Source: Nocardioides sp. Root122 | Lineage (GTDB): Bacteria > Actinomycetota > Actinomycetes > Propionibacteriales > Nocardioidaceae | DNA length: 64,000 nt | Direction of reading: 5' to 3' | Assembly: GCF_001425025.1 (NCBI RefSeq) | Contig: NZ_LMDE01000001.1 | Location: 416,751 to 480,750 of the forward strand | Part shown: piece after piece, positions 16,941-26,255 of the stretch | How the letters are laid out: the number at the start of each line of letters is the position of its first letter | Position numbering within the stretch: position 1 is the first letter of the stretch | Translations under genes and position numbers: made by a program | The notes under the pieces: model-generated | What the model was told of the DNA's origin: nothing | The model's database searches: none | The model's input: the letters and a program-made list of their open reading frames with translations, nothing else

Positions 16941-18296
16941 TCAGAGGCCGCGCTGGAGCTTGTTCCAGGTCTGGGTCGTGGCCACGCCGGAGACGGTGAT
17001 CCGCAGCCGCGCCTGGTAGGTCCGCAGGGCGGTCTCGGTCTTCGCATCGAACACGCCCGTCGCCCGGAAGCGTCCGGCCCCGGCCGCGTTGAGCGCCCGC
17101 TGGAGGCGGTGGACCGACTCGTCGGCGGAGCCGCGCTTGATCGTCGTACGCGCTCCGGCTGCGAGCAGGGCGGTCCAGTGCCGCTTCTCGAAGGTGTCGG
17201 ACGGCGTGAACCGCCGCGCCGCCTGCCAGGCACGAGCCGCGGCGATCGTGGCCGCGTCGTAGCTGCCGTTGACGGGGCCGGCGTAGGTGCCCTGCTCGGT
17301 CAGCAGGCACTGCAGCACCTTCACGCGGGTCGTCCGTGCGGAGGTGGGGGAGAGCCTGGGGTACTTCCAGTAGCCCAGCCGCGTCCCCGGGCACCGGCCC
17401 TCGGCCACGGGCTGCGAGCCGGCGCCGAGGTCGATGAAGTTGCTGTCGATGTTGATCGTGACGCCGCCCCACGACTCGTTGTGGCCGCCGCGGTACTGCT
17501 TCATCCGGCCGCCGGGACGCCAGCCGTCCTCGGGGATGTAGGTCGTCGAGGTGTTGGCCGCGCCGTCCCACCGCGCGATCCAGATGCGGTCCGGCAGCGC
17601 GAACTGGCCCGGTCGCTGCACCCGTGCGTCGTCGATCATCTTGATGCCGGAGCTGGCGCTGGAGTAGAAGCCGGCGACGTAGCCGTGCTCCTTGATCCGC
17701 GTCACCCAGCCGGACACGAACACCAGCGCGGACTCGCGGCACGCGGTGTTGGTGAGGTCGAAGCCCTCGAGGTCGTACCAGATCGTGCTGCCCGGCCCGA
17801 TGCCGTACGCCGTCGCGTCCGCGGCGTTCTTGTCGGCCTCGGCCGCGCCCTGGGCGGCGGCCGTGGCGTAGCCGCCGGCGGCCTTGTTCGAGATCGTGAA
17901 GTCGTCCTGGTAGCGCGGGAAGCGCGGCTGGCACGAGGCCTGGGGGCCGAGCGCGATCGGGAGCAGCCGCCAGCCGCGGGCCACCTGGGCGGCGACCCAG
18001 GTGGAGCTCAGGTTGGGCTGCGACCGGCACGCGCGGGAGTCACCCGAGATGTAGATCCCGACCGCGGAGAACGGCGACTTCGCCCACCACCGGTCCATCG
18101 CCGACTGGGTCGGCGCGAGGCACTGGTCGAAGCCGTAGCCCGTGAAGTCGCCGGGCGTGGCAAGGGCGATCTGCCGCTGGCTCGCGAGCCGAGGGCTGGC
18201 GCTCGACGGCTCGGCACCCGCCGGGGTCGACCCGACGAGGGGCGCGGTGAGCAGCAGCGCGAGGGCGGCGAGGAGCGTACGGGACAGGCGACGCAT
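16941..18296 (-). CDS. Secreted DUF1906 (glycoside hydrolase-like) protein with two peptidoglycan-binding domains
   Basis: A 451-residue exported protein. Residues 1-29 are a Sec signal peptide (RRLSRTLLAALALLLTAPLVG, cleavage near AGA-EP). Residues about 50-310 match the DUF1906 TIM-barrel, related to GH25-type hydrolases (GYGFDQCLAPTQSAMDRWW, WYDLEGFD, FYSSASS, MKQYRGG). The C-terminus holds two PG_binding_1-like repeats (about 320-385 and 390-450, with HRLQRALNAAG and TQTWNKLQ). It is likely to act on or anchor to the cell wall. Catalytic activity of DUF1906 proteins is not established; the acidic residues in YDLEGFD are the candidate centre. Confidence 0.87.
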   Translation of the reverse strand: MRRLSRTLLAALALLLTAPLVGSTPAGAEPSSASPRLASQRQIALATPGDFTGYGFDQCLAPTQSAMDRWWAKSPFSAVGIYISGDSRACRSQPNLSSTWVAAQVARGWRLLPIALGPQASCQPRFPRYQDDFTISNKAAGGYATAAAQGAAEADKNAADATAYGIGPGSTIWYDLEGFDLTNTACRESALVFVSGWVTRIKEHGYVAGFYSSASSGIKMIDDARVQRPGQFALPDRIWIARWDGAANTSTTYIPEDGWRPGGRMKQYRGGHNESWGGVTINIDSNFIDLGAGSQPVAEGRCPGTRLGYWKYPRLSPTSARTTRVKVLQCLLTEQGTYAGPVNGSYDAATIAAARAWQAARRFTPSDTFEKRHWTALLAAGARTTIKRGSADESVHRLQRALNAAGAGRFRATGVFDAKTETALRTYQARLRITVSGVATTQTWNKLQRGL

Positions 18297-18379
18297 GGGT
18301 GACTCCAGCAGGGCGGGGAAGGGCGAGGCGACCGCCAGACAACCACACCAGTCACACGGGTAACAGGGCTTCGGATGAA

Positions 18380-18811
18380 CTACAGCGGTGTAGTTCTGTC
18401 GCTGGTCGGCACCTCGTCGAGGAGGAAGTTGCCGTTGGCCTCTTCCTCCTCGATCAGCTCCTCGAAGGCCAGCGCGATGTCCTCCTTGTGCTCCTCGAAC
18501 ATCCGCGTGAGGTGGCCCTGCAGGAGGGTGCCGTGGGGCGACTCGCCCGAGAAGACCTGCTCCCAGGTGTCCTCGCCGTCCTTGATCTTGCCCACGAGGG
18601 TCAACATCTCCTCGCCGAGCTCACCCGACTCCGCCTGCTCCTCGAGTGCCTCCTTCTCCTCGTCGGTGAGGAGGGGGCGCGCGTTCAGCTGGTCGACGGT
18701 CGCCTTGAGGTCGGCCAGGCTCGCGGTGAGGTCCGCGCGGGACTCGGCGATCGCCGCCAGGATCTCGGCCTGGCTGCGGAGCTCGTCGCTCGGCTCGCGG
18801 GGTGCGGTCAT
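18380..18811 (-). CDS. Acidic protein encoded with an ESX-like gene
   Basis: A 143-residue, strongly acidic, predicted helical protein with no signal peptide or membrane segment. It has a coiled-coil-like N-terminal half (AIAESRADLTASLADLKATV) and Glu-rich stretches (EEKEALEEQAESGELGEE; ELIEEEEANGN). I recognise no family. Its ATG overlaps the stop of the WXG-type gene by 4 bases (ATGA), so the two are coproduced. A chaperone or adaptor for that protein is possible but not shown. Confidence 0.75.
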   Translation of the reverse strand: MTAPREPSDELRSQAEILAAIAESRADLTASLADLKATVDQLNARPLLTDEEKEALEEQAESGELGEEMLTLVGKIKDGEDTWEQVFSGESPHGTLLQGHLTRMFEEHKEDIALAFEELIEEEEANGNFLLDEVPTSDRTTPL

Positions 18812-19902
18812 GCGAGTGCGGGAGCGACAGGCGCGACGGGCGCCGCCGGCGCACGCTGGCCGATCGTCGGCGTGGCGACCGAGCCGGGGTCGCGAATCAC
18901 GCTGCTCGGCGTGCCCGTCGCCGTCGGCGCGGTGGGCGTGGAGACCGGGGCCTTGTCACCGTCGAAGAAGCTCTTCACCGTCTCGATGAAGGACCTCACC
19001 TGCTTGAGGATGGTGATCAGCTTCATGATCGCCTTGTAGGCCTTCATCACGGCCTGGAAGGCCTGCCACACCGCCTGCACCACGCGCGCCCAGCCGACGC
19101 CCGGGATGCTCATCGTGGCGAGCGCCGAGGAGACGGTCTGGACGGCGGACTTCACGCACTGCACGACCGCGAGCGCGGTCTGCCACGCGTCGCGGCAGAT
19201 CTGCACGATGTTCTGACCCATCTGCACGAGCTGGCCGGCCTGCCGGTCCAAGGACCCGACCCAGGTGCCGATCTGCGCGATCGCCGCGTCGGACGCGCCG
19301 CCCTGCCAGGTCCGGGAGATCGTCTCGCCGCCGCTCTGGAGGTTGGCGGCGACGCCCCTCATCGAGGTGCCGAGGCAGCCGAAGGACGATCCCTGCGAGG
19401 ACGCACCGACGACGTCGCCGCCGATCTTCTCCGCGAGCTCGGCGCGGATGTCGAAGCCGGTGAGCATGCGGACGAGGTCGCACACGGTGTCGTAGGGGAA
19501 GCCGAAGCTGATCTGCGGCAGGCTCGTCTCGGTCGGTCCGGCCCGACGGATCGTCGTGTCGGCGACGTCGTAGAAGCTGCTCGACCCGTCGCGGCCGTCG
19601 ATGCCGGCGGCCCGGTGGCGGCGTACGACGCCGTCCTCGGTCAGCGTGAAGTCGCGGGCCGTCGCACGCAGCGCCTCGGCGTGGTCGCCGACGCCGGTGC
19701 CGTTGTCGGTCAGCGACTGGTGCACCGACGGGAGGAGGGAGTTGTAGGCGCCCATCATCGTCTCGAGGATCGGCCCGAAGTCGGTCTGCACGAGGCTGTG
19801 ACCGCCGTTGCGCGCGATGCCGGTGAGGTCGTCGCTGGCGCGCTGCACCTGCGCGGACCATGCGTCGAGCTCCGAGAGGTCGACGGTCATCACGGCGTTC
19901 AT
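18808..19902 (-). CDS. WXG100/ESX-like helical protein with Pro/Ala-rich tail
   Basis: A 364-residue helical protein. The N-terminal about 80 residues resemble ESX-associated helical proteins (LDAWSAQVQRASDDL, then LVQTDFGPILETMMGAYN). The middle holds a clear WXG motif, W-Q-G at about residues 199-201 (SRTWQGGASDAAIAQIG), in a WXG100-like hairpin. A hydrophobic helical segment follows (about 245-300), then a Pro/Thr/Ala-rich tail. No signal peptide is seen. It has an AGGAG ribosome binding site 7 bases before ATG. A type VII secretion substrate is the best reading; no ESX secretion machinery gene is in the window. Confidence 0.72.
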   Translation of the reverse strand: MNAVMTVDLSELDAWSAQVQRASDDLTGIARNGGHSLVQTDFGPILETMMGAYNSLLPSVHQSLTDNGTGVGDHAEALRATARDFTLTEDGVVRRHRAAGIDGRDGSSSFYDVADTTIRRAGPTETSLPQISFGFPYDTVCDLVRMLTGFDIRAELAEKIGGDVVGASSQGSSFGCLGTSMRGVAANLQSGGETISRTWQGGASDAAIAQIGTWVGSLDRQAGQLVQMGQNIVQICRDAWQTALAVVQCVKSAVQTVSSALATMSIPGVGWARVVQAVWQAFQAVMKAYKAIMKLITILKQVRSFIETVKSFFDGDKAPVSTPTAPTATGTPSSVIRDPGSVATPTIGQRAPAAPVAPVAPALA

Positions 19903-20053
19903 TCGCGTCTCCTGGGGGCCGAGGGGAGGAGGTCGAGCTGTGCCGGTCCACGTTCCCCGAAGTCATGGCTGCGAAACCGCCGGCCGCCATTTGTTTGCCC
20001 ACAGGCTCCGGCGAGGGGTGTTTGGACCCTGTCGACGCGGGTATCCCGCAGGG

Positions 20054-20434
20054 GTGAGCGAGAGCGGCAAGCGGTCCCTGATGCAGGTCGAGCCGACCAG
20101 GCTGGTCGAGCTCGCCGCGTCCTCGGAGGCCGTCCTGTCCGCGATGGCCCACGACTGGTCGATGGCCCTCGACGACCTCGCCGGCGCCTGCGCGGCGCTC
20201 GGTGACGCCGCCGGCACGCGCAACGTCGCCGCCTCCTACGCCGACTCGCTGGCCGACGCCGGTGAGGTCGTCGCCGCACTGACCCATGCCCTCGCCCTCG
20301 GCGTGGACGGCCTGGTCGACGCCGCGCACGACGCGGTGAGCACTGACGAGACCGCCGCGTCCGAGCTCGACCGCGCGACCCACCGGATGGGCGACGGCGG
20401 CTTCGGCCGACTGCCCGGGCACGGGGGGCGCTGA
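20054..20434 (+). CDS. Small ESX-associated helical protein (EspC/WXG100-like)
   Basis: A 126-residue, Ala-rich, helical protein whose pattern (LMQVEPTRLVELAASSEAVL, then AASYADSLADAGEVVAALTHAL) resembles EspC/DUF2580-like secretion-associated proteins. Start GTG 20054 follows GCAGGG; ATG 20081 is an alternative that would begin exactly at MQVEP. It ends one base before the next gene and diverges from the minus-strand WXG pair, so the four genes look like one module read from a shared 151-base region. Confidence 0.68.
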   Translation: MSESGKRSLMQVEPTRLVELAASSEAVLSAMAHDWSMALDDLAGACAALGDAAGTRNVAASYADSLADAGEVVAALTHALALGVDGLVDAAHDAVSTDETAASELDRATHRMGDGGFGRLPGHGGR

Positions 20435-20435
20435 C

Positions 20436-21620
20436 GTGCCGGCCAACCTCTGGGAGCTGCGCTCCGACGTGCGACCGCTCGACGTGGCCGCGGTGCGATG
20501 GGGCGAGGTCGCGGCCCTGATGACCAGGCGCGGCGACGAGATCGTCGCCGCCGCCCTGCGCGCGACCGAGGGCTGGGACTCCGCGGCGGCCGAGAGCTAT
20601 GACCGGTTCCGGCGCCAGGTGCTGGTCAACCTCGACCGCTTCACCACTCTCGCCACCCAGATCGCCGGGTCGCTGCAGGCGGTCAGCAGCATCATCACCG
20701 CGGCGCAGAAGGAGCTCGACCAGGCCTGGACGAAGGTCGAGCTGGTGCCCCACGAGGTCGTGGGCGAGACCCGCTACCTCGTGTTCCGGCCCGACGCGGA
20801 CGAGGACCGCGCCACGGTGAGCGCGGGCGAGCAGGAGGCCGAGGAGATCCGCCGGCGGCTGACGCTCTCGCTCGACCAGGAGAGCACCCGGCTGCGCTCG
20901 GCCCGCGCGGAGTTCGTCATGGTCCGCACCGAGCTGGTCACGCTGACCGGGGGCACCTTCGCCCGTGGCCTCCAGATCGGTGAGGACGAGTCCGGGGTGG
21001 GCACGGTCCCGGTCCCCAGCACCTCCGTCCTGGGCTCCGCCCAAGGTGGAGCCGGGGGAGCGGGCGGGGTCGCCGGGGCGGCCGGGTTGCCGCCGATCGC
21101 CCCGATCTCGGTCTCCGTGCCGCACCTCAGCGGGATCACGGCCGCGGGCCTGGCCCCCATCATCGCGACCGCCGCCGGCGGTGCCCCCGGGCTCCGCGGC
21201 GCGTCCCGGCCGCCCGCGACCGGCGCTCCGGCGACGGGCGGCATGGCCGGGGGCATGGGCGTGCGGGCCGGGACGATGTCGCGCGGCATGGCCGGTGGCC
21301 GCGGCGGTTCGCAGCGGCTGGCGACGTCCCGGCTGTCGGGCCAGGACGACGACTCCCGGCCCGTCCGCGACAAGGACCTCGCGCGCGACGCGGCGAAGGA
21401 GGCCAAGCGTGCTGCGCTGGAGGAGAAGCGGGCCGCGCGGGCCGCGCGCAAGGCCGAGCGCGAGGCGGGCAAGGACGAGCGGGCCCGGCTCGCGGAGCCG
21501 GAGGTCGAGGAGACCGACGAGACCCGGGACGTCCTCACCGTCGTGGAGGCAGGCGAGGCCGCCCACGACGACGCCCCCGCCATCGGCCGGGAGGCCGACG
21601 ACAGGGGCGCGGGTCGCTGA
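20436..21620 (+). CDS. PPE/WXG-like helical protein with disordered Gly/Ala- and charge-rich C-terminus
   Basis: A 394-residue protein. Residues about 1-110 are helical and resemble PPE/WXG100 proteins, with G-W-D-S-A-A-A-E-S-Y at the turn between helices and a second long helix. Residues 110-180 are mixed. Residues 190-300 are Gly/Ala/Pro-rich, including GGAGGAGGVAGAAG and a Met/Gly-rich stretch. Residues 310-394 are highly charged (repeated AKEAKRAALEEKRAARAARK). GTG start is 1 base after the upstream stop. No signal peptide. It probably partners with the 126-residue protein; function unknown. Confidence 0.7.
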   Translation: MPANLWELRSDVRPLDVAAVRWGEVAALMTRRGDEIVAAALRATEGWDSAAAESYDRFRRQVLVNLDRFTTLATQIAGSLQAVSSIITAAQKELDQAWTKVELVPHEVVGETRYLVFRPDADEDRATVSAGEQEAEEIRRRLTLSLDQESTRLRSARAEFVMVRTELVTLTGGTFARGLQIGEDESGVGTVPVPSTSVLGSAQGGAGGAGGVAGAAGLPPIAPISVSVPHLSGITAAGLAPIIATAAGGAPGLRGASRPPATGAPATGGMAGGMGVRAGTMSRGMAGGRGGSQRLATSRLSGQDDDSRPVRDKDLARDAAKEAKRAALEEKRAARAARKAEREAGKDERARLAEPEVEETDETRDVLTVVEAGEAAHDDAPAIGREADDRGAGR

Positions 21621-21632
21621 TCGGTCGAGGGG

Positions 21633-23111
21633 TCAGGCCGCCTCGGCGACCACCTCCGGTTCGAGGTCGCGCACGTCCGGCTCGACCTCGGCCCGCGGCG
21701 TACGGATGACGACCGTCACCACCAGCAGGGCGAGGGCCGCGAAGCCGGCCGAGGTGAGGAAGGCCGCCTGGAGCCCGGGCACGAACTGGCCCGGCACCGC
21801 GCCGGCGGCGTACACCGAGACGATCACCGCGACGCCGACGGCGCTGCCGAGCTGCTGCGTGGTCTGCAGCAGGCCCGACGCCGAGCCGGCGTGCTCGTGC
21901 TCGACGCCCGCGAGCACGGTGACGGTGATCGGCATGAACACCAGTCCGGTGGCCAGGCCGGCGATCAGCATCGGGCCGAACACGGCGCCGAGGTAGGTGC
22001 CGGTCGCGTCCGCGCCGCTGAGCCAGGCGTAGCCGACCGTGAGGGCGGCCGTGCCGGTCATCAGCATCGCGCGCGGGCCGACCCTCGCGATCAGCCACGG
22101 GGTGATCCGCGACATCCCGAAGATGCCCAGGCTGAAGGGCAGGAACGCGAACCCGGACATCAGCGGGCCGAAGCCGAGCACGGTCTGGACGTACTGGACG
22201 ACCAGGAAGAACATCGACAGGTTCGCGCCGATGACCAGGGCCATCGCGGCGAGCGCGCCGATGCGGCGACGGCTGCGGACCAGGTGCGGCTGCACCATGG
22301 GGTGCGGGTGCCGGGTCTCCGTGCGGGCCAGCAGCACCAGGAGGGCCGCGCTGAGGACGAAGCCGCCGACGGTGCGGGCCGAGCCCCACCCGTGCTCGGG
22401 AGCTCCGATGAGCGCCCAGACCAGCGAGACGGCGCCGATCGTCGCGCTCGCGGCGCCGACCAGGTCGAAGCGGCCGGGACGCCGCGGGGTCTCGTCGACG
22501 AAGCGGCCGACGAGCAGCAGCACGGCGATGCCGAGCGGCACGTTGATGAAGAGCGTCCAGCGCCACGAGCCGACGTCGGTCAGCAGGCCGCCGAGGATGA
22601 GGCCGATGGACGCGCCACCGGAGGAGACGGCGCCGAACAGCGCGAAGGCGCGGTTGCGGGCGGCCTCGTCGGGGGCGCTGGTGGTGAGCAGCGCCAGCAC
22701 GCTCGGTGCGGCGAGCGCGGCGCCGACGCCCTGGAGGGCGCGGGTCGCGACCAGCTGGCCGGGCGTCTGCGCCAGTCCGCCGAGCGCGGAGGCGAGGGTG
22801 AACACGGCCAGGCCGGCCTCGAAGGCGCGGCGGCGGCCGAAGACGTCGCCCAGGCGGCCGCCGAGGAGCAGCAGTCCGCCGAAGGCGAGGGTGTAGGCGT
22901 TCAGCACCCACGACAGGGATGCCGGGCCGAAGCCCAGGTCGCCGTCGATGCGGGGGAGCGCGACGTTCACGACGGTCGCGTCGAGCACGATCATCAGCTG
23001 GGCGACCAGGACGATCGCGATGCCGGCGGCGGCGCGGCCGGCCTGGGGCGGGAGGTCCACGGGAAGGTCCCGGTGGGATCCCTGCGGACGCAGGGAGGTG
23101 GTGGATGACAT
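21633..23111 (-). CDS. MFS transporter, DHA2 (EmrB/QacA) drug:H+ antiporter type
   Basis: A 492-residue transporter with the 14-helix DHA2 pattern. Motifs: D in LVAQLMIVLDATVVNVALP in helix 1 (motif D1), motif A LGGRLGDVFGRRR after helix 2, and motif C-like glycine-rich GLILGGLLTD in helix 5. It exports drugs or other toxic compounds with protons. It is divergent from a TetR gene, and two matching dyads lie in the shared region, one of them in its promoter spacer. Substrate unknown. Confidence 0.92.
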   Translation of the reverse strand: MSSTTSLRPQGSHRDLPVDLPPQAGRAAAGIAIVLVAQLMIVLDATVVNVALPRIDGDLGFGPASLSWVLNAYTLAFGGLLLLGGRLGDVFGRRRAFEAGLAVFTLASALGGLAQTPGQLVATRALQGVGAALAAPSVLALLTTSAPDEAARNRAFALFGAVSSGGASIGLILGGLLTDVGSWRWTLFINVPLGIAVLLLVGRFVDETPRRPGRFDLVGAASATIGAVSLVWALIGAPEHGWGSARTVGGFVLSAALLVLLARTETRHPHPMVQPHLVRSRRRIGALAAMALVIGANLSMFFLVVQYVQTVLGFGPLMSGFAFLPFSLGIFGMSRITPWLIARVGPRAMLMTGTAALTVGYAWLSGADATGTYLGAVFGPMLIAGLATGLVFMPITVTVLAGVEHEHAGSASGLLQTTQQLGSAVGVAVIVSVYAAGAVPGQFVPGLQAAFLTSAGFAALALLVVTVVIRTPRAEVEPDVRDLEPEVVAEAA

Positions 23112-23157
23112 GAGGTGCGGTCCTGTTCTGGCCTCGTGGGCCGAGGTACAGTAGATC

Positions 23158-23172
23158 CGGAGGGTGACTCCG
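23158..23172. promoter_or_regulatory. Second operator copy CGGAG-N5-CTCCG
   Basis: CGGAG GGTGA CTCCG has the same half-sites and spacing as the stronger dyad centred 32 bases away, about three helical turns. It lies in the 5' leader of the MFS gene. A second TetR binding site is likely. Confidence 0.6.
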
Positions 23173-23183
23173 CTTCCTCCACG

Positions 23184-23212
23184 ACAATACGGAGACTGTC
23201 TCCGTTTAGCAA
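23184..23212 (-). promoter_or_regulatory. Promoter of the MFS exporter gene
   Basis: On the minus strand, TTGCTA (23212-23207) and TATTGT (23189-23184) are separated by exactly 17 bases. The operator palindrome occupies the spacer, an arrangement typical of TetR repression by steric block. Confidence 0.6.
23189..23205. promoter_or_regulatory. TetR operator palindrome
   Basis: A perfect inverted repeat ACGGAGAC-T-GTCTCCGT, 8-base arms around one base. It lies between the divergent MFS and TetR genes, inside the spacer of the MFS promoter. The likely ligand is the TetR protein encoded next to it. Confidence 0.75.
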
Positions 23213-23230
23213 GCCCGAGGTGAAATTTCC

Positions 23231-23779
23231 TTGCGAGCCGACGCCCAGCGCAATCGCGACCGCATCGTCGAGGTCGCCCGTCAGGTGTTCCGTGAGCAGG
23301 GCTACGACGCCTCCCTCGACCTCATCGCCAAGCAGGCGGGCGTCGGTCCGGGAACCCTCTACCGGCACTTCCCTACCCGCGACGACCTCATCGACGCCGT
23401 CATGCAGGCCTGGGTCCACCACGTGGAGGAGACGGCCGACAAGGCGCTCGCCCACGAGGGCGGGCCGCGCGAGCGACTGCTCAACTGGTTCGAGGAGTAC
23501 GTCCGGCTGATCAGCGTGCACAAGGGTGGCCCGGCGAAGATCACCGGCGCGATGGGTGACGAGGCCTCGCCGATCCGCACCAAGTGCCAGGTCCTCCAGT
23601 CCGCGGGCGGGCGGGTCCTCGACCAGCTGCGCGCGGAGGACGCCGTACGCGACGACGTCACCTCGCTCCAGGTCGCGCGCCTCGTCGGCGGTGTCGCCAC
23701 CGTCGCCGACGCCTCCGAGCTCGACCTCGAGGCCGTGCGGCCGATGCTCGAGGTCGTCGCCGACGGACTGCTGAAGTAG
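23231..23779 (+). CDS. TetR family transcriptional regulator
   Basis: A 182-residue TetR regulator. The N-terminal helix-turn-helix reads DRIVEVARQVFREQGYDASLD, then KQAGVGPGTLYRHFPTRDDLI. The C-terminal two-thirds is the ligand-binding part with the conserved region RLLNWFEEYV. TTG start 23231 is chosen because it gives the short basic N-terminal arm usual in the family; no better start follows before the first helix. It is divergent from the MFS exporter and most likely represses it and itself through the two CGGAG-N5-CTCCG dyads. Confidence 0.9.
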   Translation: MRADAQRNRDRIVEVARQVFREQGYDASLDLIAKQAGVGPGTLYRHFPTRDDLIDAVMQAWVHHVEETADKALAHEGGPRERLLNWFEEYVRLISVHKGGPAKITGAMGDEASPIRTKCQVLQSAGGRVLDQLRAEDAVRDDVTSLQVARLVGGVATVADASELDLEAVRPMLEVVADGLLK

Positions 23780-23796
23780 GCAGGCGCACGCGCCGG

Positions 23797-23802
23797 TAGA
23801 TT
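23797..23802 (+). promoter_or_regulatory. -10 element TAGATT, leaderless promoter of purL
   Basis: TAGATT, 6 bases, then GTG 23809. It supports the GTG start and separate transcription of purL from the TetR gene, whose stop is 29 bases before purL. Confidence 0.62.
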
Positions 23803-23808
23803 GGTGCC

Positions 23809-26139
23809 GTGCCCGACACGAGCGCCCCGCAGTCCGCTTCTCCCACCGGCTCCGGCCTGACGACGTCCGGCGCGACCGGCACCCTCGACACGGTGGCCCA
23901 CGCGGCCGCCGACGCCGAGCGCGAGCAGCCGTGGGCCGAGCTCGGTCTCAAGGCCGACGAGTACGCCCGGATCCGCGAGATCCTCGGCCGTCGTCCCACG
24001 AGCTCCGAGCTCGCGATGTACTCGGTGATGTGGAGCGAGCACTGCTCCTACAAGTCCACCAAGGTGCACCTCAAGCAGTTCGGGGAGATCCCGCAGGAGA
24101 CGCCGGTGGGCAAGATGCTGGCCGGCATCGGGGAGAACGCCGGCGTGCTCGACATCGGCCAGGGCTACGCGGTGACCTTCAAGGTCGAGAGCCACAACCA
24201 CCCGTCCTTCGTGGAGCCCTACCAGGGCGCGGCGACCGGCGTCGGCGGCATCGTCCGCGACATCCTCGCCATGGGCGCGCGCCCCGTCGCGGTCATGGAC
24301 CCGCTGCGCTTCGGCCCGCTCGACGCCCCCGACACCGCGCGGGTGCTGCCCGGGATCGTGGCCGGCGTGGGCGGCTACGGCAACTGCCTCGGCCTGCCCA
24401 ACATCGGTGGCGAGGCGGTCTTCGACGAGACCTACGCCGGCAACCCGCTCGTCAACGCCCTCTGTGTCGGCGTGCTCCGCCACGAGGACCTCCACCTCGC
24501 CAACGCCACCGGAACGGGCAACCAGGTGGTGCTCTACGGCGCCCGCACCGGCGGCGACGGCATCGGCGGGGTGTCCGTGCTCGCGAGCGAGACCTTCGAC
24601 GAGACGGGTCCCGCGAAGCGGCCCAGCGTGCAGGTCGGCGACCCCTTCATGGAGAAGCTGCTCATCGAGTGCACGCTCGAGCTCTTCGCCGCCGGCGTCA
24701 TCGCCGGCATCCAGGACCTCGGCGGGGCCGGCCTCTCCTGCGCCACCTCCGAGCTGGCGTCGGCCGGCGACGGCGGCATGCACGTCGAGCTCGACCGGGT
24801 GCCGCTGCGCGACTCCACGCTCGCGCCGGAGGAGATCCTGATGAGCGAGTCGCAGGAGCGGATGATGGCGGTCGTCGAGCCCGGCGACGTCGCCGCGTTC
24901 ATGGCGATCTGCGAGAAGTGGGACGTCGAGGCCGTGGTCGTCGGCGAGGTCACCGACACCGGCCGGCTGCACATCGACTGGCACGGCGAGCGCGTCGTCG
25001 ACGTACCCCCGCGGTCGGTGGCGCACGACGGCCCGACCTACCAGCGGCCCTTCGCTCGCCCCGACTGGCAGGACGCGCTGCAGGCCGACGACGCCTCGGG
25101 CCTGGCGCGTCCGGCGTCCGGCGACGAGCTGCGCGACACGCTGCTGCGGCTGGTCGCCTCGCCCAACCTCTGCGACAAGTCGTGGATCACCGACCAGTAC
25201 GACCGCTACGTCCAGGGCAACACCGTCCTGGCCCAGCCGTCCGACTCGGGCATGGTGCGCGTCGACGCCGACACCAACCTCGGCGTCTCGGTCTCGACCG
25301 ACTGCAACGGTCGCTTCGCCAAGCTCGACCCCTACACCGGTGCGCAGCTGGCGCTGGCCGAGTCCTTCCGCAACGTCGCGACCGGCGGCGCCCGCCCGCT
25401 GGCCGTCTCCGACTGCCTCAACTTCGGCTCGCCCGAGGACCCCGACGTGATGTGGCAGTTCGCCGAGGCCTGCCGGGGCCTCAAGGACGCCTGTCTCGAG
25501 CTCGGCGTCCCCGTCACCGGCGGCAACGTCAGCCTCTACAACCAGACCGGAGAGACGGCGATCCTGCCGACCCCGGTCGTGGCGGTCCTCGGCGTCATCG
25601 ACGACGTCACCCGTCGTACGCCGACCGGCTTCGGGGCTGCGGGTGAGCGGGTCTTCCTGCTCGGCGAGACCCGCGACGAGCTCTCCGGGTCGGAGTGGGC
25701 GCACGTCGTCCACGGCCACCTCGGCGGGATGCCGCCCCGCCTCGACCTGGCCGCGGAGCAGGCCCTGGCCTCGCTGCTGCAGGACGCCTCGCGCGATCGC
25801 GTCGTCACCAGCGCCCACGACCTGTCCGAGGGCGGGTTGGCGCAGGCGCTGGCCGAGTCGACCTTCGGCAACGGCGTCGGCGTCTCGGTGTCGCTGTCCG
25901 GCGTGGCCGACGACCCGTTCGTCGCGCTGTTCTCCGAGTCGACCGCCCGCGTCCTCGTCACGGTGACCGAGGAGCAGGCCGACGCGCTGGTCGCGCTCGC
26001 CCAGCGCCACGGCGTACCCGTCGCGCCCCTCGGGCGCACCGGCGGCGACACGATCTCCGTCGAGGGCGCCTTCGACCTCCCCGTCGCCGAGGCCAAGGCG
26101 GCCTGGCAGGCGACGTTGCCGGCGGTCCTCGGCTCCTGA
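23809..26139 (+). CDS. purL: Phosphoribosylformylglycinamidine synthase subunit PurL
   Basis: A 776-residue small-type PurL, the ATP-dependent catalytic subunit that needs PurS and PurQ. Motifs: [15 protein letters not shown] near residue 70, [10 protein letters not shown] (metal/ATP site), [18 protein letters not shown], and the second-half repeat [27 protein letters not shown]. The N-terminal 30 residues are Ser/Thr/Ala-rich and not conserved. Length is normal. A long open frame on the opposite strand is a shadow of codon bias. Confidence 0.97.
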   Translation: MPDTSAPQSASPTGSGLTTSGATGTLDTVAHAAADAEREQPWAELGLKADEYARIREILGRRPTSSELAMYSVMWSEHCSYKSTKVHLKQFGEIPQETPVGKMLAGIGENAGVLDIGQGYAVTFKVESHNHPSFVEPYQGAATGVGGIVRDILAMGARPVAVMDPLRFGPLDAPDTARVLPGIVAGVGGYGNCLGLPNIGGEAVFDETYAGNPLVNALCVGVLRHEDLHLANATGTGNQVVLYGARTGGDGIGGVSVLASETFDETGPAKRPSVQVGDPFMEKLLIECTLELFAAGVIAGIQDLGGAGLSCATSELASAGDGGMHVELDRVPLRDSTLAPEEILMSESQERMMAVVEPGDVAAFMAICEKWDVEAVVVGEVTDTGRLHIDWHGERVVDVPPRSVAHDGPTYQRPFARPDWQDALQADDASGLARPASGDELRDTLLRLVASPNLCDKSWITDQYDRYVQGNTVLAQPSDSGMVRVDADTNLGVSVSTDCNGRFAKLDPYTGAQLALAESFRNVATGGARPLAVSDCLNFGSPEDPDVMWQFAEACRGLKDACLELGVPVTGGNVSLYNQTGETAILPTPVVAVLGVIDDVTRRTPTGFGAAGERVFLLGETRDELSGSEWAHVVHGHLGGMPPRLDLAAEQALASLLQDASRDRVVTSAHDLSEGGLAQALAESTFGNGVGVSVSLSGVADDPFVALFSESTARVLVTVTEEQADALVALAQRHGVPVAPLGRTGGDTISVEGAFDLPVAEAKAAWQATLPAVLGS

Positions 26140-26150
26140 GGGCCTGGCTC

Positions 26151-26224
26151 CGGAGTCCCCGGACAGCCGGGGACTCCAGCCGCACCGTGGAGTCCCCGCG
26201 CCACCAGGCGGCCCGCGGACTCCA
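26151..26224. repeat. Two hairpins after purL with GGAGTCCCC arms
   Basis: Hairpin 1: GGAGTCCCCGG (26152-26162), loop ACAG, CCGGGGACTCC (26167-26177). Hairpin 2: TGGAGTCCCCGCG (26188-26200) and CGCGGACTCCA (26214-26224). They lie between the convergent purL and ABC-2 permease genes and probably terminate both. The GTCCCC core resembles the arms at 7308-7421. Confidence 0.8.
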
Positions 26225-26255
26225 TGGTGTCCGCCGACAGGCGGCGCGCCCGGTC

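Noticed and set aside
19899-21566. A 555-codon minus-strand frame opposite the PPE-like gene
   Set aside because: No domain, repetitive Arg/Gly composition, and the plus-strand pair is coherent with ribosome binding sites and tight spacing.
26151-26224. Paired hairpins considered as an attachment site or insertion sequence ends
   Set aside because: No target duplication and no transposase or integrase gene nearby; position between convergent genes fits a terminator.
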